In this document: positions 17,819 through 28,322 of the stretch, one piece after another | How positions within the stretch are numbered: position 1 is the first letter of the stretch | How the letters are laid out: each line of letters starts with the position of its first letter | From: Pseudomonas sp. PH1b | GTDB lineage: Bacteria; Pseudomonadota; Gammaproteobacteria; Pseudomonadales; Pseudomonadaceae | NCBI RefSeq assembly: GCF_000633395.1 | Contig: NZ_AYMU01000024.1 | Span: 1 to 64,000 of the forward strand | Reading direction: 5' to 3' | Length of the DNA: 64,000 nt | Notes under the pieces: generated by a model | The model's database searches: none | Told to the model about the DNA's origin: nothing | What the model saw: only the letters and a program-made list of their open reading frames with translations | Position numbers and translations under genes: made by a program

Positions 17819-18823
17819 ATGAACCCTTCGACCTACCCTGCCGCCCAGCACGTCATGGTGCTCTACACCGGTGGCACCATCGGCATGCAGGCCAGCGCCG
17901 ACGGCCTGGCCCCGGCGTCCGGCTTCGACGTGCGGATGCGCGCCTACCTCGACAGCCAGCCCGAACTGGTGGTGCCGGCCTGGCGCTTTCGCGAGATGGC
18001 GCCGCTGATCGACAGCGCCAACATGACCCCCGACTACTGGCAGCGCCTGCGTGAAGCGGTGGTCGAGGCCGTCGAGGTACAGGGCTGCGACAGCGTGCTG
18101 ATCCTGCACGGCACCGACACCCTGGCCTACAGCGCCGCGGCCATGAGCTTCCAGCTGCTGGGCCTGCCGGCGCGGGTGGTCTTCACCGGTTCGATGCTGC
18201 CGGCCGGGGTGCCCGACAGCGATGCCTGGGAAAACCTCAGTGGTGCCCTGCTGGCCCTGGGCCAGGGCCTGGCACCGGGGGTGCACCTGTACTTCCACGG
18301 CGAGCTGCTGGCACCGACCCGCTGCGCGAAGATCCGCAGTTTCGGCCGGCACCCGTTCGCCGCCCTGAAGCGCAATGGCGGCGCGGCCAGGGCCGAGGCG
18401 ATTCCTGCCGGGCTGGATTACCGCCAAGCCAGGCAACTGGCCAAGGTCGGCGTGCTGCCGCTGTTCCCCGGCATCGGTGCCGAACTGCTGGACGGCGTGC
18501 TAGGCAGCGGAATCCAGGCTCTGGTCCTGGAGTGCTTCGGCAGCGGCACCGGGCCCAGCGACAACCCGGCCTTCCTCGCCAGCCTCAAGCGCGCCCATGA
18601 GCGCGGGGTCGTGGTGGTAGCCGTGACCCAGTGCCATGAAGGCGGTGTCGAGCTGGACATCTACGAAGCCGGCAGCCGCCTGCGCGGCGTGGGCGTGCTG
18701 TCCGGTGGCGGCATGACCCGCGAGGCGGCGTTCGGCAAGCTCAACGCCCTGCTCGGCGCGGGCCTGGAAACCGCCGAAGTGCGGCGCCTGGTGGAATTGG
18801 ACCTGTGTGGCGAGCTGAGCTGA
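17819..18823 (+). CDS. ansA: type I L-asparaginase
   Basis: A 334-residue cytoplasmic enzyme hydrolysing asparagine to aspartate and ammonia. The two catalytic threonine motifs are YTGGTIGM (Thr20) and LHGTDTLAY (Thr99-Asp100). There is no signal peptide, which separates it from the periplasmic type II enzyme. The ATG at 17819 was chosen because CGGAG lies just upstream. It is downstream of an amino-acid symporter, and aspA in the same window would continue the route to fumarate. Confidence 0.9.
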   Translation: MNPSTYPAAQHVMVLYTGGTIGMQASADGLAPASGFDVRMRAYLDSQPELVVPAWRFREMAPLIDSANMTPDYWQRLREAVVEAVEVQGCDSVLILHGTDTLAYSAAAMSFQLLGLPARVVFTGSMLPAGVPDSDAWENLSGALLALGQGLAPGVHLYFHGELLAPTRCAKIRSFGRHPFAALKRNGGAARAEAIPAGLDYRQARQLAKVGVLPLFPGIGAELLDGVLGSGIQALVLECFGSGTGPSDNPAFLASLKRAHERGVVVVAVTQCHEGGVELDIYEAGSRLRGVGVLSGGGMTREAAFGKLNALLGAGLETAEVRRLVELDLCGELS

Positions 18824-18836
18824 AGCTCGCGCTCGG

Positions 18837-18868
18837 GAGCCGGCAGCTACTGCGGTAGCCGCCGGCTC
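18837..18868. terminator. hairpin between converging genes
   Basis: GAGCCGGCAGCTAC and GTAGCCGCCGGCTC pair over 14 positions with one mismatch and a TGCG loop. It lies 14 bp after the asparaginase stop and 28 bp before the stop of the converging gene. There is no T tract, so termination is likely but not certain. Confidence 0.55.
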
Positions 18869-18895
18869 GACGACAAGCAGGGGATGGCGCTCGGG

Positions 18896-19441
18896 TTACT
18901 TCTTGACCGAGTAATCCTGGCCCCAGACCCGCACCGAACTCGAACTCTCGATCGGCCCTTCAAACACGAACTTCTGCCGCACGGCCGCCTTGGCCGGGAT
19001 GGTGACTTCGTCCGGGTTGTCGAGGCTGGCCGTCAGGTTGTTGGCGTAACCGTCCTGGTCGATCGCCAGCAGGGCGCCGGTCTGCTTGAGGTTGATCAGC
19101 CGCAACTGGCTGTCGCTGCTGTTCTTGAAACCCAGGGTGACGTTGAAGCTGTCGCCGACGGCTTCGGTCTTCAATACCTGGACATCGACGCGGCCTTTCA
19201 TTTGCTCACGGGAGGAAATGATCGAGGCACCGTCGACGCCTTGCGCCGATTGGCGACCATCGAGCACACCTTCGCTGACGCCGCCCAAGAGGTTCTTGCC
19301 TGCCGAAATGGCTGACGAGACGGCTGACTTGGCAGAGTCCTTGAGGGTGCTTTCGCTGCCTGGCTCAGCCTCGGCCAGGCACAGCGAACTCAGGAGCAAG
19401 CCGGACAGCAGAAGCAGGGAACGCGCAGGGATGAGGGTCAT
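18896..19441 (-). CDS. exported protein of unknown function
   Basis: A 181-residue protein with a signal peptide (MTLIPARSLLLLSGLLLSSLCLAEAEPG). Cleavage probably follows LCLA-EAE or nearby. The remaining 150 or so residues are hydrophilic and start with a helical stretch. They end in a beta-rich region with VDVQVLKTEAVGDSFNVTLGFKNSSDSQLRLINL, suggesting an immunoglobulin-like sheet. I know no family for it. I start at the ATG preceded by AAAGGA rather than at a longer upstream frame. Confidence 0.75.
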   Translation of the reverse strand: MTLIPARSLLLLSGLLLSSLCLAEAEPGSESTLKDSAKSAVSSAISAGKNLLGGVSEGVLDGRQSAQGVDGASIISSREQMKGRVDVQVLKTEAVGDSFNVTLGFKNSSDSQLRLINLKQTGALLAIDQDGYANNLTASLDNPDEVTIPAKAAVRQKFVFEGPIESSSSVRVWGQDYSVKK

Positions 19442-19639
19442 ACATAATCCTTTATCGGGGTTGCTGCACCGCCACCTCAGGCGGTGAATGGCAGGCAGGT
19501 TGCACCAATCAAAGCGCCAAGTCACTAGCCACACAACCCCCGGAATGCCGCCTGCAGCAGGCCGGCAAACCACAGGTCCGAGCGCGGGCGGCATGCAACT
19601 TGCTCCGGTTAAGGGTCTTTCCCAGGCTGGAATCTGCGC

Positions 19640-20632
19640 ATGCTGCACTCGCACCTCACCACCCTCAATGCGGTTTCACTGGTGCTCAACACCTTCAAGG
19701 AACAGGGCCAGGACGGCGACACGCTGTTGGCCGGCAGCGGTATAAACCCCGCCGACCTGAGCCGCGCCGACACTCGCATCACCACCAACCAGGAGATGCT
19801 GGTGTGCGCCAATGCCGTGGCCCTGCAACGGGACATCGGCCTGGAACTGGGCCGGCGGATGCACGTGTCCTCCTACGGCATGCTCGGCTATGCCCTGCTC
19901 ACCAGTGCCACCTTAGGTGACGCTTTGCGCCTGGCGCTGCGCTATCCGGCGCTGATGGGAACACTTTTCGAACTGAGCCTGGAAACCGACGGCGCGCGCA
20001 TCTGGCTGACCGCCGCCGACTACCGCGAATGCCCGGCACTGGCGGCGTTCAACACCGAGTTCTGCCTGGTGTCGATGAAGGTCATCTGCGACGACCTGCT
20101 GGGCCACCCCTTGCCGCTGCTGGGCGCGCGCTTCGACTACCCGGCGCCGGACTATCAACAGCACTACCGCGAACCCTTCGACTGCCCGCTGCAGTTCGAC
20201 GCCCGCAGCAACGCCTTCGCCTTCGACCAGCGCTGGCTCGACCAGCCCCTGCCCCTGGCGGATGTGATCACCCATCAGGCCATGGCCGAACGCTGCCGCA
20301 AGCAGAACACCGAGTTCACCGGGCGCCAGGCCTGGCTGGGGCGTATCCGCCAGTTGCTGGCGGCGCAGCTGGACGCCGCGCCGGGGCTGGAGGGGCTGGC
20401 GGAACAGATGAACTGCTCGGCCCGGACCCTGCGCCGCCACCTGCGGGACCTGGGTTGCAGCTATCAGGAGCTGCTGGACGAACTGCGTTTCGAACGGGCC
20501 AAGCAGATGCTCTGCGAAGACCAACTGCCCATCTACCGCATCGCCGAGGCCCTGGGCTTCAGCGAAACCGCGAGTTTTCGCCATGCCTTCATCCGCTGGA
20601 GCGGCGTGGCGCCGAGCCAGTTCCGGCCCTGA
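19640..20632 (+). CDS. AraC-family transcriptional regulator
   Basis: A 330-residue regulator. The N-terminal part (residues 1-190) resembles the arabinose-binding-like domain of OruR/ArgR-type AraC proteins. The C-terminal double helix-turn-helix is clear: GLEGLAEQMNCSARTLRRHLRDLG and IYRIAEALGFSETASFRHAFIRWSGVAPSQFR. Its targets are not evident. The two exported ankyrin proteins lie 70 bp downstream in the same direction. The last part of this gene belongs to a 98-bp segment duplicated at 22634. Confidence 0.9.
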   Translation: MLHSHLTTLNAVSLVLNTFKEQGQDGDTLLAGSGINPADLSRADTRITTNQEMLVCANAVALQRDIGLELGRRMHVSSYGMLGYALLTSATLGDALRLALRYPALMGTLFELSLETDGARIWLTAADYRECPALAAFNTEFCLVSMKVICDDLLGHPLPLLGARFDYPAPDYQQHYREPFDCPLQFDARSNAFAFDQRWLDQPLPLADVITHQAMAERCRKQNTEFTGRQAWLGRIRQLLAAQLDAAPGLEGLAEQMNCSARTLRRHLRDLGCSYQELLDELRFERAKQMLCEDQLPIYRIAEALGFSETASFRHAFIRWSGVAPSQFRP

Positions 20633-20708
20633 GACAAACCCCGGCACAAAGCCGCCGATTGCATTACATTGCCGACCTTTCTACCGGCAAGGGACTGCAA
20701 CGTTGAAC
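20611..20708 (+). repeat. duplicated leader segment, first copy
   Basis: This segment covers the last 22 bp of the AraC gene, the 70-bp gap and the first bases of the first ankyrin gene. It recurs at 22634-22731, exactly 2023 bp further, without gaps and with about ten differences by my count. The part from gattgcattacattgccga to the TTG start is almost unchanged. Confidence 0.9.
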
Positions 20709-22625
20709 TTATCCACACGCGCCATCGCCCGACATGTCGGCATCCGCGGGGTTTGCCTGGCGCTGGCGCTGCTGGCCGGCGCACCTGCCGCCCAGGCCTT
20801 CGACCTATGGAAGATCCGCTGGTGGGAAATGCAGCGCGACATCCTCCTGGACGATCCGGAAACCGCCACGCTGCAACTCGAACCATTCGCCATGCCCGGG
20901 CTGGCCCAGACACCGGCACGGGTGATCCTCAGCCAATACCGCGGGCTGTTCTATCTCAATGGCTACGGGGATTCGCAGTACCGACAGCGGGTCTACAAAT
21001 CGCCGCCTCTGCCACTGTTCAGCACCCAGGAACTGCAGGCCTGTGTACCAGAGCAACGCCCGGTTGAAGCCACGGACAACTGGCCGAAGAGCCACCAGCT
21101 GGAATCAGCCCTGAGTCTGAGCAAACTGAGTTTCGACTGCCAGAGCCCGGAATGGCAGCTCAGCAATCGCTACCTGCTGGTGGACAACCGTGACCCCTTG
21201 CGGCCGTTGCTGGCCATCGGTCATCGCCAGGGCGAGGCGCAGATTGACTTCATCCCGCTGCAACCGATCGGCCCCGAGCTGCAGCAGCAATGGCTACAAG
21301 CCCTGCGCAAGTATCCCCAGTTGCTCGAGCCGTTCAATGCCAGCACTGGCCAACTGATGATCAAGCCCTATGCCGCGGCATCAACTGCGGACCAGGCCTG
21401 GACCGAATTTCGCCAACTGCACGCACAATTGCGCGCTGCCAAGGACAAGGCCCCGGGCATCGCCCAGGTCGAAGACTTCTTCACCCGCCATGACTTTCGC
21501 GCTATCGCCCCCGAGCGCAGTGCCTACCCCGGCCTGCTCAACGACATCGCCTATTGGGCCACCGAGGCTGGCCAGTTGCAGAGCGCCCGGCCCTGGCTGG
21601 CGTACGTACTACGCCGCGAACCTGGGCGCATCCCCACCTATCTGAACCTGGCGGATCTGGATTGGCGCCTGTACCAACAGGAACCCGCGAACTCCAGGCA
21701 CCTGGGCCGGGCCATGGAGAACTATCGGCTGTACTGCGGGCTACGCCTGCAGCGCCAGCTCGGGGTTCCCGCCAGGGTCACCCAGCGCCTGGGGCTGGAA
21801 ACGGCCAGCGAACAGGCCTGCCAGGGCTCCTGGCCACTGGTGGTAGCCGTGGACCAAGGCGACGCGGCCGAAGTCCGGCGCCTGCTGCACAACGGCCTGC
21901 GTGGCGACGTCATAGGCACCGATGGGCGCCCGGCACTGTTGCACGCGTTGGATAAACCAGACCTGGACATCGCCCGACTGTTGCTGGCCCATGGCGCCCG
22001 CCCCGATGGCCAATACAACGGCCGCACCCAGGTGGTCCTGGCCATGCGCCGCGACCTCAAGGACAACCCGGACCTGAACCAGGCCACACGCCTCAATTTC
22101 CTGCTGCAAGCCGGCGCGGCAATCGATGAGCAGGATATCCAGGGCGGCACCGCACTGCAGGAAATGGCCAAGGAGCGCGATGATATCGAGCGCTTCAACT
22201 GGCTGCTGCAACACCCACAGAACCTCGACAAACGCAGCGGGCCGGACGCCGTAACGGCGCTGTACCTGGCGCTCAAGGCGGGCAACTACGCCGCTGCCAG
22301 GCAACTGATAGCAGCCGGCGCCGACCTTAACCTGGGTTATGGCCGCTATGTTTGCGACAAGCAGCCCACCCGCGAAAGCCTGCTGATGATCGTCGCCGAA
22401 CAGGGCTCGCCCGAGGTCATCAATCCCTGGGTCAGCCAGCAAGAGAGCCTGGACATGTTCACCCTGCTTCTGCAGCGTGGCGCCGATCCCAACGTCGGCC
22501 GCTACTGCCGGAACAACGGCTACACCTGGCTGCTGGAGATCATCGCCCGGCGCAAGCGCGACGACATGCTCAAGGTGCTGCAAGGCTTTGCGCCGCCACC
22601 GCCCGCGACGGCGTTTCGTCTTTGA
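20703..22625 (+). CDS. exported ankyrin-repeat protein, first of a tandem pair
   Basis: A 640-residue protein with a TTG start, preceded by AAGGGA at 8-nt spacing. A signal peptide follows (VCLALALLAGAPAAQA, cleaved before FDLWK). The first 350 residues are a domain that I do not recognise. The second half has ankyrin-type repeats (GDAAEVRRLLHNGLRGDVIGTDGRPALLHALDKPDLDIARLLLAHGA; NYAAARQLIAAGADLNLGYG; LFTLLLQRGADPNVG). It is probably periplasmic and binds a protein partner (inference). A paralogue follows immediately. Confidence 0.8.
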   Translation: MNLSTRAIARHVGIRGVCLALALLAGAPAAQAFDLWKIRWWEMQRDILLDDPETATLQLEPFAMPGLAQTPARVILSQYRGLFYLNGYGDSQYRQRVYKSPPLPLFSTQELQACVPEQRPVEATDNWPKSHQLESALSLSKLSFDCQSPEWQLSNRYLLVDNRDPLRPLLAIGHRQGEAQIDFIPLQPIGPELQQQWLQALRKYPQLLEPFNASTGQLMIKPYAAASTADQAWTEFRQLHAQLRAAKDKAPGIAQVEDFFTRHDFRAIAPERSAYPGLLNDIAYWATEAGQLQSARPWLAYVLRREPGRIPTYLNLADLDWRLYQQEPANSRHLGRAMENYRLYCGLRLQRQLGVPARVTQRLGLETASEQACQGSWPLVVAVDQGDAAEVRRLLHNGLRGDVIGTDGRPALLHALDKPDLDIARLLLAHGARPDGQYNGRTQVVLAMRRDLKDNPDLNQATRLNFLLQAGAAIDEQDIQGGTALQEMAKERDDIERFNWLLQHPQNLDKRSGPDAVTALYLALKAGNYAAARQLIAAGADLNLGYGRYVCDKQPTRESLLMIVAEQGSPEVINPWVSQQESLDMFTLLLQRGADPNVGRYCRNNGYTWLLEIIARRKRDDMLKVLQGFAPPPPATAFRL

Positions 22626-22633
22626 GGCGCGGT

Positions 22634-22731
22634 GCCGAGCCTGTTTCAGGCCCGAGACAAAGCCCGGCAAAAAACCACCGATTGCATTACATTGCCGAGC
22701 TTTCTACCGGCAAGGGACTGCAACGTTGAAC
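22634..22731 (+). repeat. duplicated leader segment, second copy
   Basis: The counterpart of 20611-20708. It includes a degraded copy of the AraC 3' end in which the stop TGA has become CGA, then the conserved leader, ribosome site and TTG start of the second ankyrin gene. It marks the junction of the tandem duplication. Confidence 0.88.
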
Positions 22732-24651
22732 CTCTTCTCAAGCGCCATCGCCCGGCGCATCAGGATGCGCGGGCTTGGCCTGGCGTTGGCGCTGCTGGCT
22801 GGCGCCCCCGTCGCCCAGGCCTTCGATCCGGACCTGGCCGGGATCAAATGGTCGGGGGCGGTCCGCCACTTCGTCATCGACTACCCGGAAACCGCCACCC
22901 TGCAGCTCCAGCCGTTCCCCCTGCCGGGCCTGGCGCGGGTGCCGGCGCGGATCATCCTGACCCAGTATCGCGGGCTGTTCTACCTCAACGCCTATCAGGA
23001 CCTGGACTACCAGCAGCGGGTCTACAAGTCGCCGCCGATTGCCCTGTTCAGCCCCAAAGAGCTGCGGGCTTGCGTGTCTCCGGAGAACCCGGTGCGGGTC
23101 ACCGACCACTGGCCCACCAGCAATACCCTGGCCCCCGGCATCAGTCTGACGCCCCTGGACTTCGACTGCTCGGTGCCAGCCGATTGGCAACTGAGCCAAC
23201 GCTACCTGCTGATCGACCAGCGCGATCCGCAGCACCCGCTGCTGGCCATCAGTCACCGCCAGGACCTGACCCAGATGGATTTCACCCCGCTGCAACCCAT
23301 CAGCGAGGAAACCGGAGCGCAATGGTTGCAGGCCCTGCAGACATTCCCAGCGTGGTTCCGCCCCTTCACCCACGGCAGCGGGCCGCTCACCCTCAACGCC
23401 TATGTACCCGCGCAGGCCCCGGATCCGGACAGCGTCTGGAAGCAGTTTCGCGCGCTGCACGAACAGTTGCGCATCGCCAAGGACAAGCAGCCGGGCCTCT
23501 TCGAGGTGGAGGACTTCTTCGTCGAGCATGACTTTCGCAGCATCGCCACCGACCGCCGTGAATACCCCCACCTGCTCAATGACATCGCCTACTGGGCCAG
23601 CGAGGCCGGCCAGCTGCGCACTGCCCGCCCCTGGCTCAAGGAAGTGCTGCGCCGCGATCCCGGGCGCATGCCGACCTATCTCAACCTGGCGGACCTGGAC
23701 TGGGCGATCTACCAGCTACGAACCTTGGACAACATCCACCAGGGCCGGGCCATCGAGGGTTACCGGGTGTATTGCGGCCTGCGCCTGCAACGCCAGATGA
23801 GCATCCCGCCGCGGGTGCTGCAGCGCCTGGGCCTGAACGCCGCCAATCCCCAGGCCTGCCAGGCCTTCTGGCCGCTGGTGGACGCCGTGGATGCCGGCGA
23901 CCTGGCCGAGGTGCAGCGCCTGCTGGCCACGGGCATCAGCGGCGAGGTCATGGCCGACGATGGCCGCAGCGCCCTGTTGCACGCCCTGGACGCACCAAGC
24001 CTGGACATCGCCCGGCTGCTGCTGGAACACGGCGCCCACACCCGTGGCCTGTACAACTGGACCACCCTGGCGACCCTGGCCATGCGCCGCGACCTCGGCG
24101 ACAGCCCCGACCTGAGCCAGGGCGGGCGTTTGAAGTTCCTCATCGACGCCGGGGTGGCCATCGACGAGCCGGACAGCCAGGGCCAGACGCCGCTGATGCA
24201 GATGGCCGAGCACAAGCGCAGCCTGCAAGGCTTCAGCTGGCTGATGCAGTACCCGCAAAACCTCGACCTGCGCAAAACCGAGGATGGCGAAACCGCGCTG
24301 TACCGGGCGTTCTCGGGCAACAACTACGTGGCCATGAGGCAGTTGATAGAGGCTGGCGCCAACCTCAACCTGAGCTACGGCCGTGGCACCTGCTACAACC
24401 AGCCGGTGGGCGAAAGCCTGCTGACCCTGGTGGCCGACAAGACCTCCGCCGACGACAAGGCGCCCTACGTCAGCCAGCAGGACACCCTGGCGCTGTTCAG
24501 CCTGCTGCTGGAAAAAGGCGCCGACCCGAATATCGGCCAGCACTGCGAGAAGAAGGGCTACACGCTATTGCTCGAAGCCATCGCCCGGAAAAAACGCGAG
24601 GACATGCGCAAGGTCCTGCAACGCTACGTTCCCACCCCAGCCGTCGGTTGA
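22726..24651 (+). CDS. exported ankyrin-repeat protein, second of a tandem pair
   Basis: A 641-residue paralogue of the previous protein over its whole length. It has the same TTG start and AAGGGA ribosome site, and a signal peptide ending APVAQA-FDPD. Shared blocks include ILTQYRGLFYLNAYQD, QQRVYKSPP, VEDFFVEHDFRSIA and LNDIAYWASEAGQL. Ankyrin-like repeats fill the C-terminal half (EVQRLLATGISGEVMADDGRSALLHALDAPSLDIARLLLEHGA). Divergence is spread along the protein, so the duplication is old. Its function is unknown. Confidence 0.8.
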   Translation: MNLFSSAIARRIRMRGLGLALALLAGAPVAQAFDPDLAGIKWSGAVRHFVIDYPETATLQLQPFPLPGLARVPARIILTQYRGLFYLNAYQDLDYQQRVYKSPPIALFSPKELRACVSPENPVRVTDHWPTSNTLAPGISLTPLDFDCSVPADWQLSQRYLLIDQRDPQHPLLAISHRQDLTQMDFTPLQPISEETGAQWLQALQTFPAWFRPFTHGSGPLTLNAYVPAQAPDPDSVWKQFRALHEQLRIAKDKQPGLFEVEDFFVEHDFRSIATDRREYPHLLNDIAYWASEAGQLRTARPWLKEVLRRDPGRMPTYLNLADLDWAIYQLRTLDNIHQGRAIEGYRVYCGLRLQRQMSIPPRVLQRLGLNAANPQACQAFWPLVDAVDAGDLAEVQRLLATGISGEVMADDGRSALLHALDAPSLDIARLLLEHGAHTRGLYNWTTLATLAMRRDLGDSPDLSQGGRLKFLIDAGVAIDEPDSQGQTPLMQMAEHKRSLQGFSWLMQYPQNLDLRKTEDGETALYRAFSGNNYVAMRQLIEAGANLNLSYGRGTCYNQPVGESLLTLVADKTSADDKAPYVSQQDTLALFSLLLEKGADPNIGQHCEKKGYTLLLEAIARKKREDMRKVLQRYVPTPAVG

Positions 24652-24814
24652 AGTCGATGGCGCCCCGCAACGGGGCGCCACGCCTCTTTAAGGGGCGAAT
24701 TTCGGTCAAACACTTTGGCCAGATCAATCCCCTTTTGGCCGCTCCTGCCGTTCTCCGAAACCCCGCGCCCCGCAAGACTGTGATCCACCGAATCAGCCTG
24801 CGGAGAACAAGAAA

Positions 24815-25846
<1,032 letters not shown>

Positions 25847-25857
25847 GGATTCGCCCG

Positions 25858-26958
25858 ATGAAAAGTTTGCAACGCCTTATCGTTCCGGCCCTGTGCGCCA
25901 GCCTGCTGGGCACCGCTGCCCACGCCGAAGAACGCACCCTGCGGGTGTACAACTGGTTCGACTACATCACCCCCAAGGCCCTGGAGGATTTCAAGGCCCA
26001 GAACAGCCAGGTGAAGCTGGTGTACGACATCTTCGACACCAACGAAGCCCTGGAGGCCAAGCTGCTCACCGGCAACTCCGGGTATGACGTGGTGGTGCCG
26101 TCCAACGTGTTCCTGGCCAAGCAGATCGAGGCCGGGGTGTTCCAGCCCCTGGACCGCAGCAAGCTGCCCAACTGGAACCACCTCGATCCCAAGCTGATGA
26201 AGCTGATCGAAGCCAACGACCCGGGCAACCAGTTCGCCGTGCCCTACATGTACGGCACCATCCTGATCGGCTTCAACCCGGCCAAGATCAAGGCCGCCCT
26301 GGGGGACCAGGCACCGTTGGACAGCTGGGACCTGATCTTCAAGGAAGAGAACATCAGCAAGCTCAAGCAGTGCGGCGTGGCCCTGCTGGATTCGCCTTCG
26401 GAAATCCTGCCCCTGGCCCTGCAGCACCTGGGCCTGGACCCCAACAGCAAGAAGCCGGCGGACTACGCCAAGGCTGAAGCGCTGCTGATGAAGATCCGCC
26501 CGTACATCACCTACTTCCACTCCTCCAAGTACATGGCCGACATCGCCAACGGCGACATCTGCGTGGCGGTGGGCTACTCGGGGAGCTTCTCCCAGGCCGC
26601 CAACCGCGCCAAGGAAGCCAAGAACGGCGTGACCGTGGACATGCGCCTGCCCAAGGAAGGCGCACCGATCTGGTTCGACATGCTGGCGATCCCCAAGGGC
26701 GCGAAGAACCAGGAAGATGCCTACACCTTCATCAACTACCTGCTGCAACCCCAGGTGATTGCCCCGGTCAGCGACTTTGTCGGTTATCCCAATCCGAACA
26801 AGGACGCTACCGAACTGGTGGACCCTTCGATCCGCAACAACCCCAACCTGTATCCGACAGAAGCAGCCATGAGCACCCTGTACACGCTGCAGCCGTTGCC
26901 CCGTGATGCGGAGCGGGCGCGGACCCGGGCCTGGACCAAGATCAAGTCCGGGACCTGA
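25858..26958 (+). CDS. polyamine ABC transporter substrate-binding protein
   Basis: A 366-residue periplasmic binding protein of the PotD/PotF (SpuD) type. A signal peptide (residues 1-23, ending AAHA-EE) is followed by LRVYNWFDYITPKALEDF, the opening typical of putrescine/spermidine binders. GYDVVVPSNVFLAKQ and FAVPYMYGTILIGFN are also conserved. The ATG at 25858 has GAGG upstream. No permease or ATPase genes follow, so it must share a transporter encoded elsewhere. It forms an operon with the acetylpolyamine deacetylase gene. Confidence 0.9.
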   Translation: MKSLQRLIVPALCASLLGTAAHAEERTLRVYNWFDYITPKALEDFKAQNSQVKLVYDIFDTNEALEAKLLTGNSGYDVVVPSNVFLAKQIEAGVFQPLDRSKLPNWNHLDPKLMKLIEANDPGNQFAVPYMYGTILIGFNPAKIKAALGDQAPLDSWDLIFKEENISKLKQCGVALLDSPSEILPLALQHLGLDPNSKKPADYAKAEALLMKIRPYITYFHSSKYMADIANGDICVAVGYSGSFSQAANRAKEAKNGVTVDMRLPKEGAPIWFDMLAIPKGAKNQEDAYTFINYLLQPQVIAPVSDFVGYPNPNKDATELVDPSIRNNPNLYPTEAAMSTLYTLQPLPRDAERARTRAWTKIKSGT

Positions 26959-27040
26959 TTCGTCAGCAGCACAGGGGCGGTGTGCGGGTTGCCGGCGGAC
27001 GACGGTGGCGCGGTTGGCGATAGACCGCGGCGCCGGGTTC

Positions 27041-27060
27041 GCCGGCGAGCCGGCTCCTAC
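27041..27060. repeat. single REP half-element
   Basis: GCCGGCGAGCCGGCTCCTAC matches the right arm of the REPINs elsewhere in the window. It lies 11 bp beyond the stop codon of the YeeE/YedE-like gene, on its 3' side. Confidence 0.7.
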
Positions 27061-27070
27061 AGCTGAGCCT

Positions 27071-28282
27071 TCAGCAGCCGCTGAGGCCTTGGGGGCTGCG
27101 CTCTTCGGCGAAGAACCAGGGCCGCAGGCGCACACCCACGCCGTTGCCGATAAAGGCCGCCACCAGCCATAGCCAGCCGTGCAGGCTGCCGGAGGCGATG
27201 CCGCTGAAGTAGGCGCCGATGTTGCAGCCATAGGCCAGGCGCGAGCCGTAGCCCAGCAGCAGGCCGCCAATCACCGCCGCCATCAGGGAGCGGGCCGGGA
27301 TCTTCAGGTTCGGCGCAAAACGCCCCGCCAACCCCGCTGCCAGCAGCGCCCCCAGGACGATGCCGATGTCCATGACGCTGGTGATGTCCTGCCACACCGG
27401 GGCTGCCAGGGCCTTGGCATTCGCCGCACCCTGTCAGAACACCCAACTGCCCACGTCCACGCCCAGCCCGTTGGCAACCTTGGCGCCCCACAGGGCGAAC
27501 GCCGAGGTAATGCCCCATGGGCGTCCGGCCAGGGCCAGGGTGGCAAAGTTCAGCAGGGCCAGGGCCACCGCGCCCCAGACCAGCGGCCAGGGGCCACGCA
27601 GCAGACGGCGCCAGCCCTGGTGCGCGCTGGCGACCGGGGCTTCGAGGTTGCCGTGACGGCGCTTTTCCAGGGTCAGGGTGAGCACCGCGATCAGGGCGAA
27701 CAGGCTCAGGCTCAAGCCCAGCGCCGGGCCCACGCCGAAGCTCTGGACGATGGAGATCGGCGGCAGCGACGGCAGGGCGAACCACCAATCCACATGATGG
27801 GTGGCGAGCAACGAACCGCAGATGAAGAACCCCAGGGTCACCAGCATCCGCGCATTGCCGCCGCCAACGGTGAACAGCGTGCCCGAGGCGCAACCGCCGC
27901 CCAGCTGCATGCCGATGCCGAAGATGAAGGCGCCGAAAATCACCGACACCCCGGCCGGCGCCACCAGGCCCACCACCGGCTGGCCGAACAGGCTGCCCGC
28001 CCCCAGCGCCGGGAAGAACAGCAGCACCGCCAGGGCCAGCATGACCATCTGCGCCCGCAGGCCAGCGCCGCGCCGGTCGCGGATAAACACCCGCCAGGCC
28101 GAGGTGAAGCCGAAGGCCGCGTGGTAGAGGGTCAATCCCAGGGCCGCCCCCAACAGCAACAGCAGCACCTGCCGCGCGCCCACCTGGGCTTGCAGGAACA
28201 AGGCCCCGGCTACCAGGAGCAACAGGGCGAACAACGGGGCGCCGAACTTGCGTTCAGGCGCCATGGAAAGGGTCTGGCTCAT
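27071..28282 (-). pseudogene. YeeE/YedE-family membrane protein, interrupted by one in-frame TGA
   Basis: One reading frame of 404 codons is broken only by TGA at 27434-27436 (codon 283). Upstream are 282 residues; downstream the same frame continues QGAANAKALAAPVWQDITSVMDIGIVLGALLAAGLAG to a normal end. The protein is polytopic and carries the family motifs GIGMQLGGGCASGTLFTVGGGN and LLGYGSRLAYGCNIGAYFSGIASGSLHGW, with cysteines used in thiosulfate or sulfur-compound uptake. The second motif lies after the TGA, so a terminated product should be inactive. A change of TGG to TGA explains it most simply. Confidence 0.78.
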
Positions 28283-28322
28283 GAGGAGTCTCGGGCAGGG
28301 GAAGGCCCGGGAGTATACCTGC

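Noticed and set aside
24720..24814. Possible sigma-54 promoter (TTTTGGCCGCTCCTGCC) before the acetylpolyamine deacetylase gene
   Set aside because: The GG-to-GC distance is two bases shorter than the required -24/-12 spacing.
27395..27436. SECIS-like hairpin after the TGA in the YeeE/YedE gene
   Set aside because: A 5-bp stem with a large loop forms easily in GC-rich DNA and lacks the apical features of bacterial SECIS elements.
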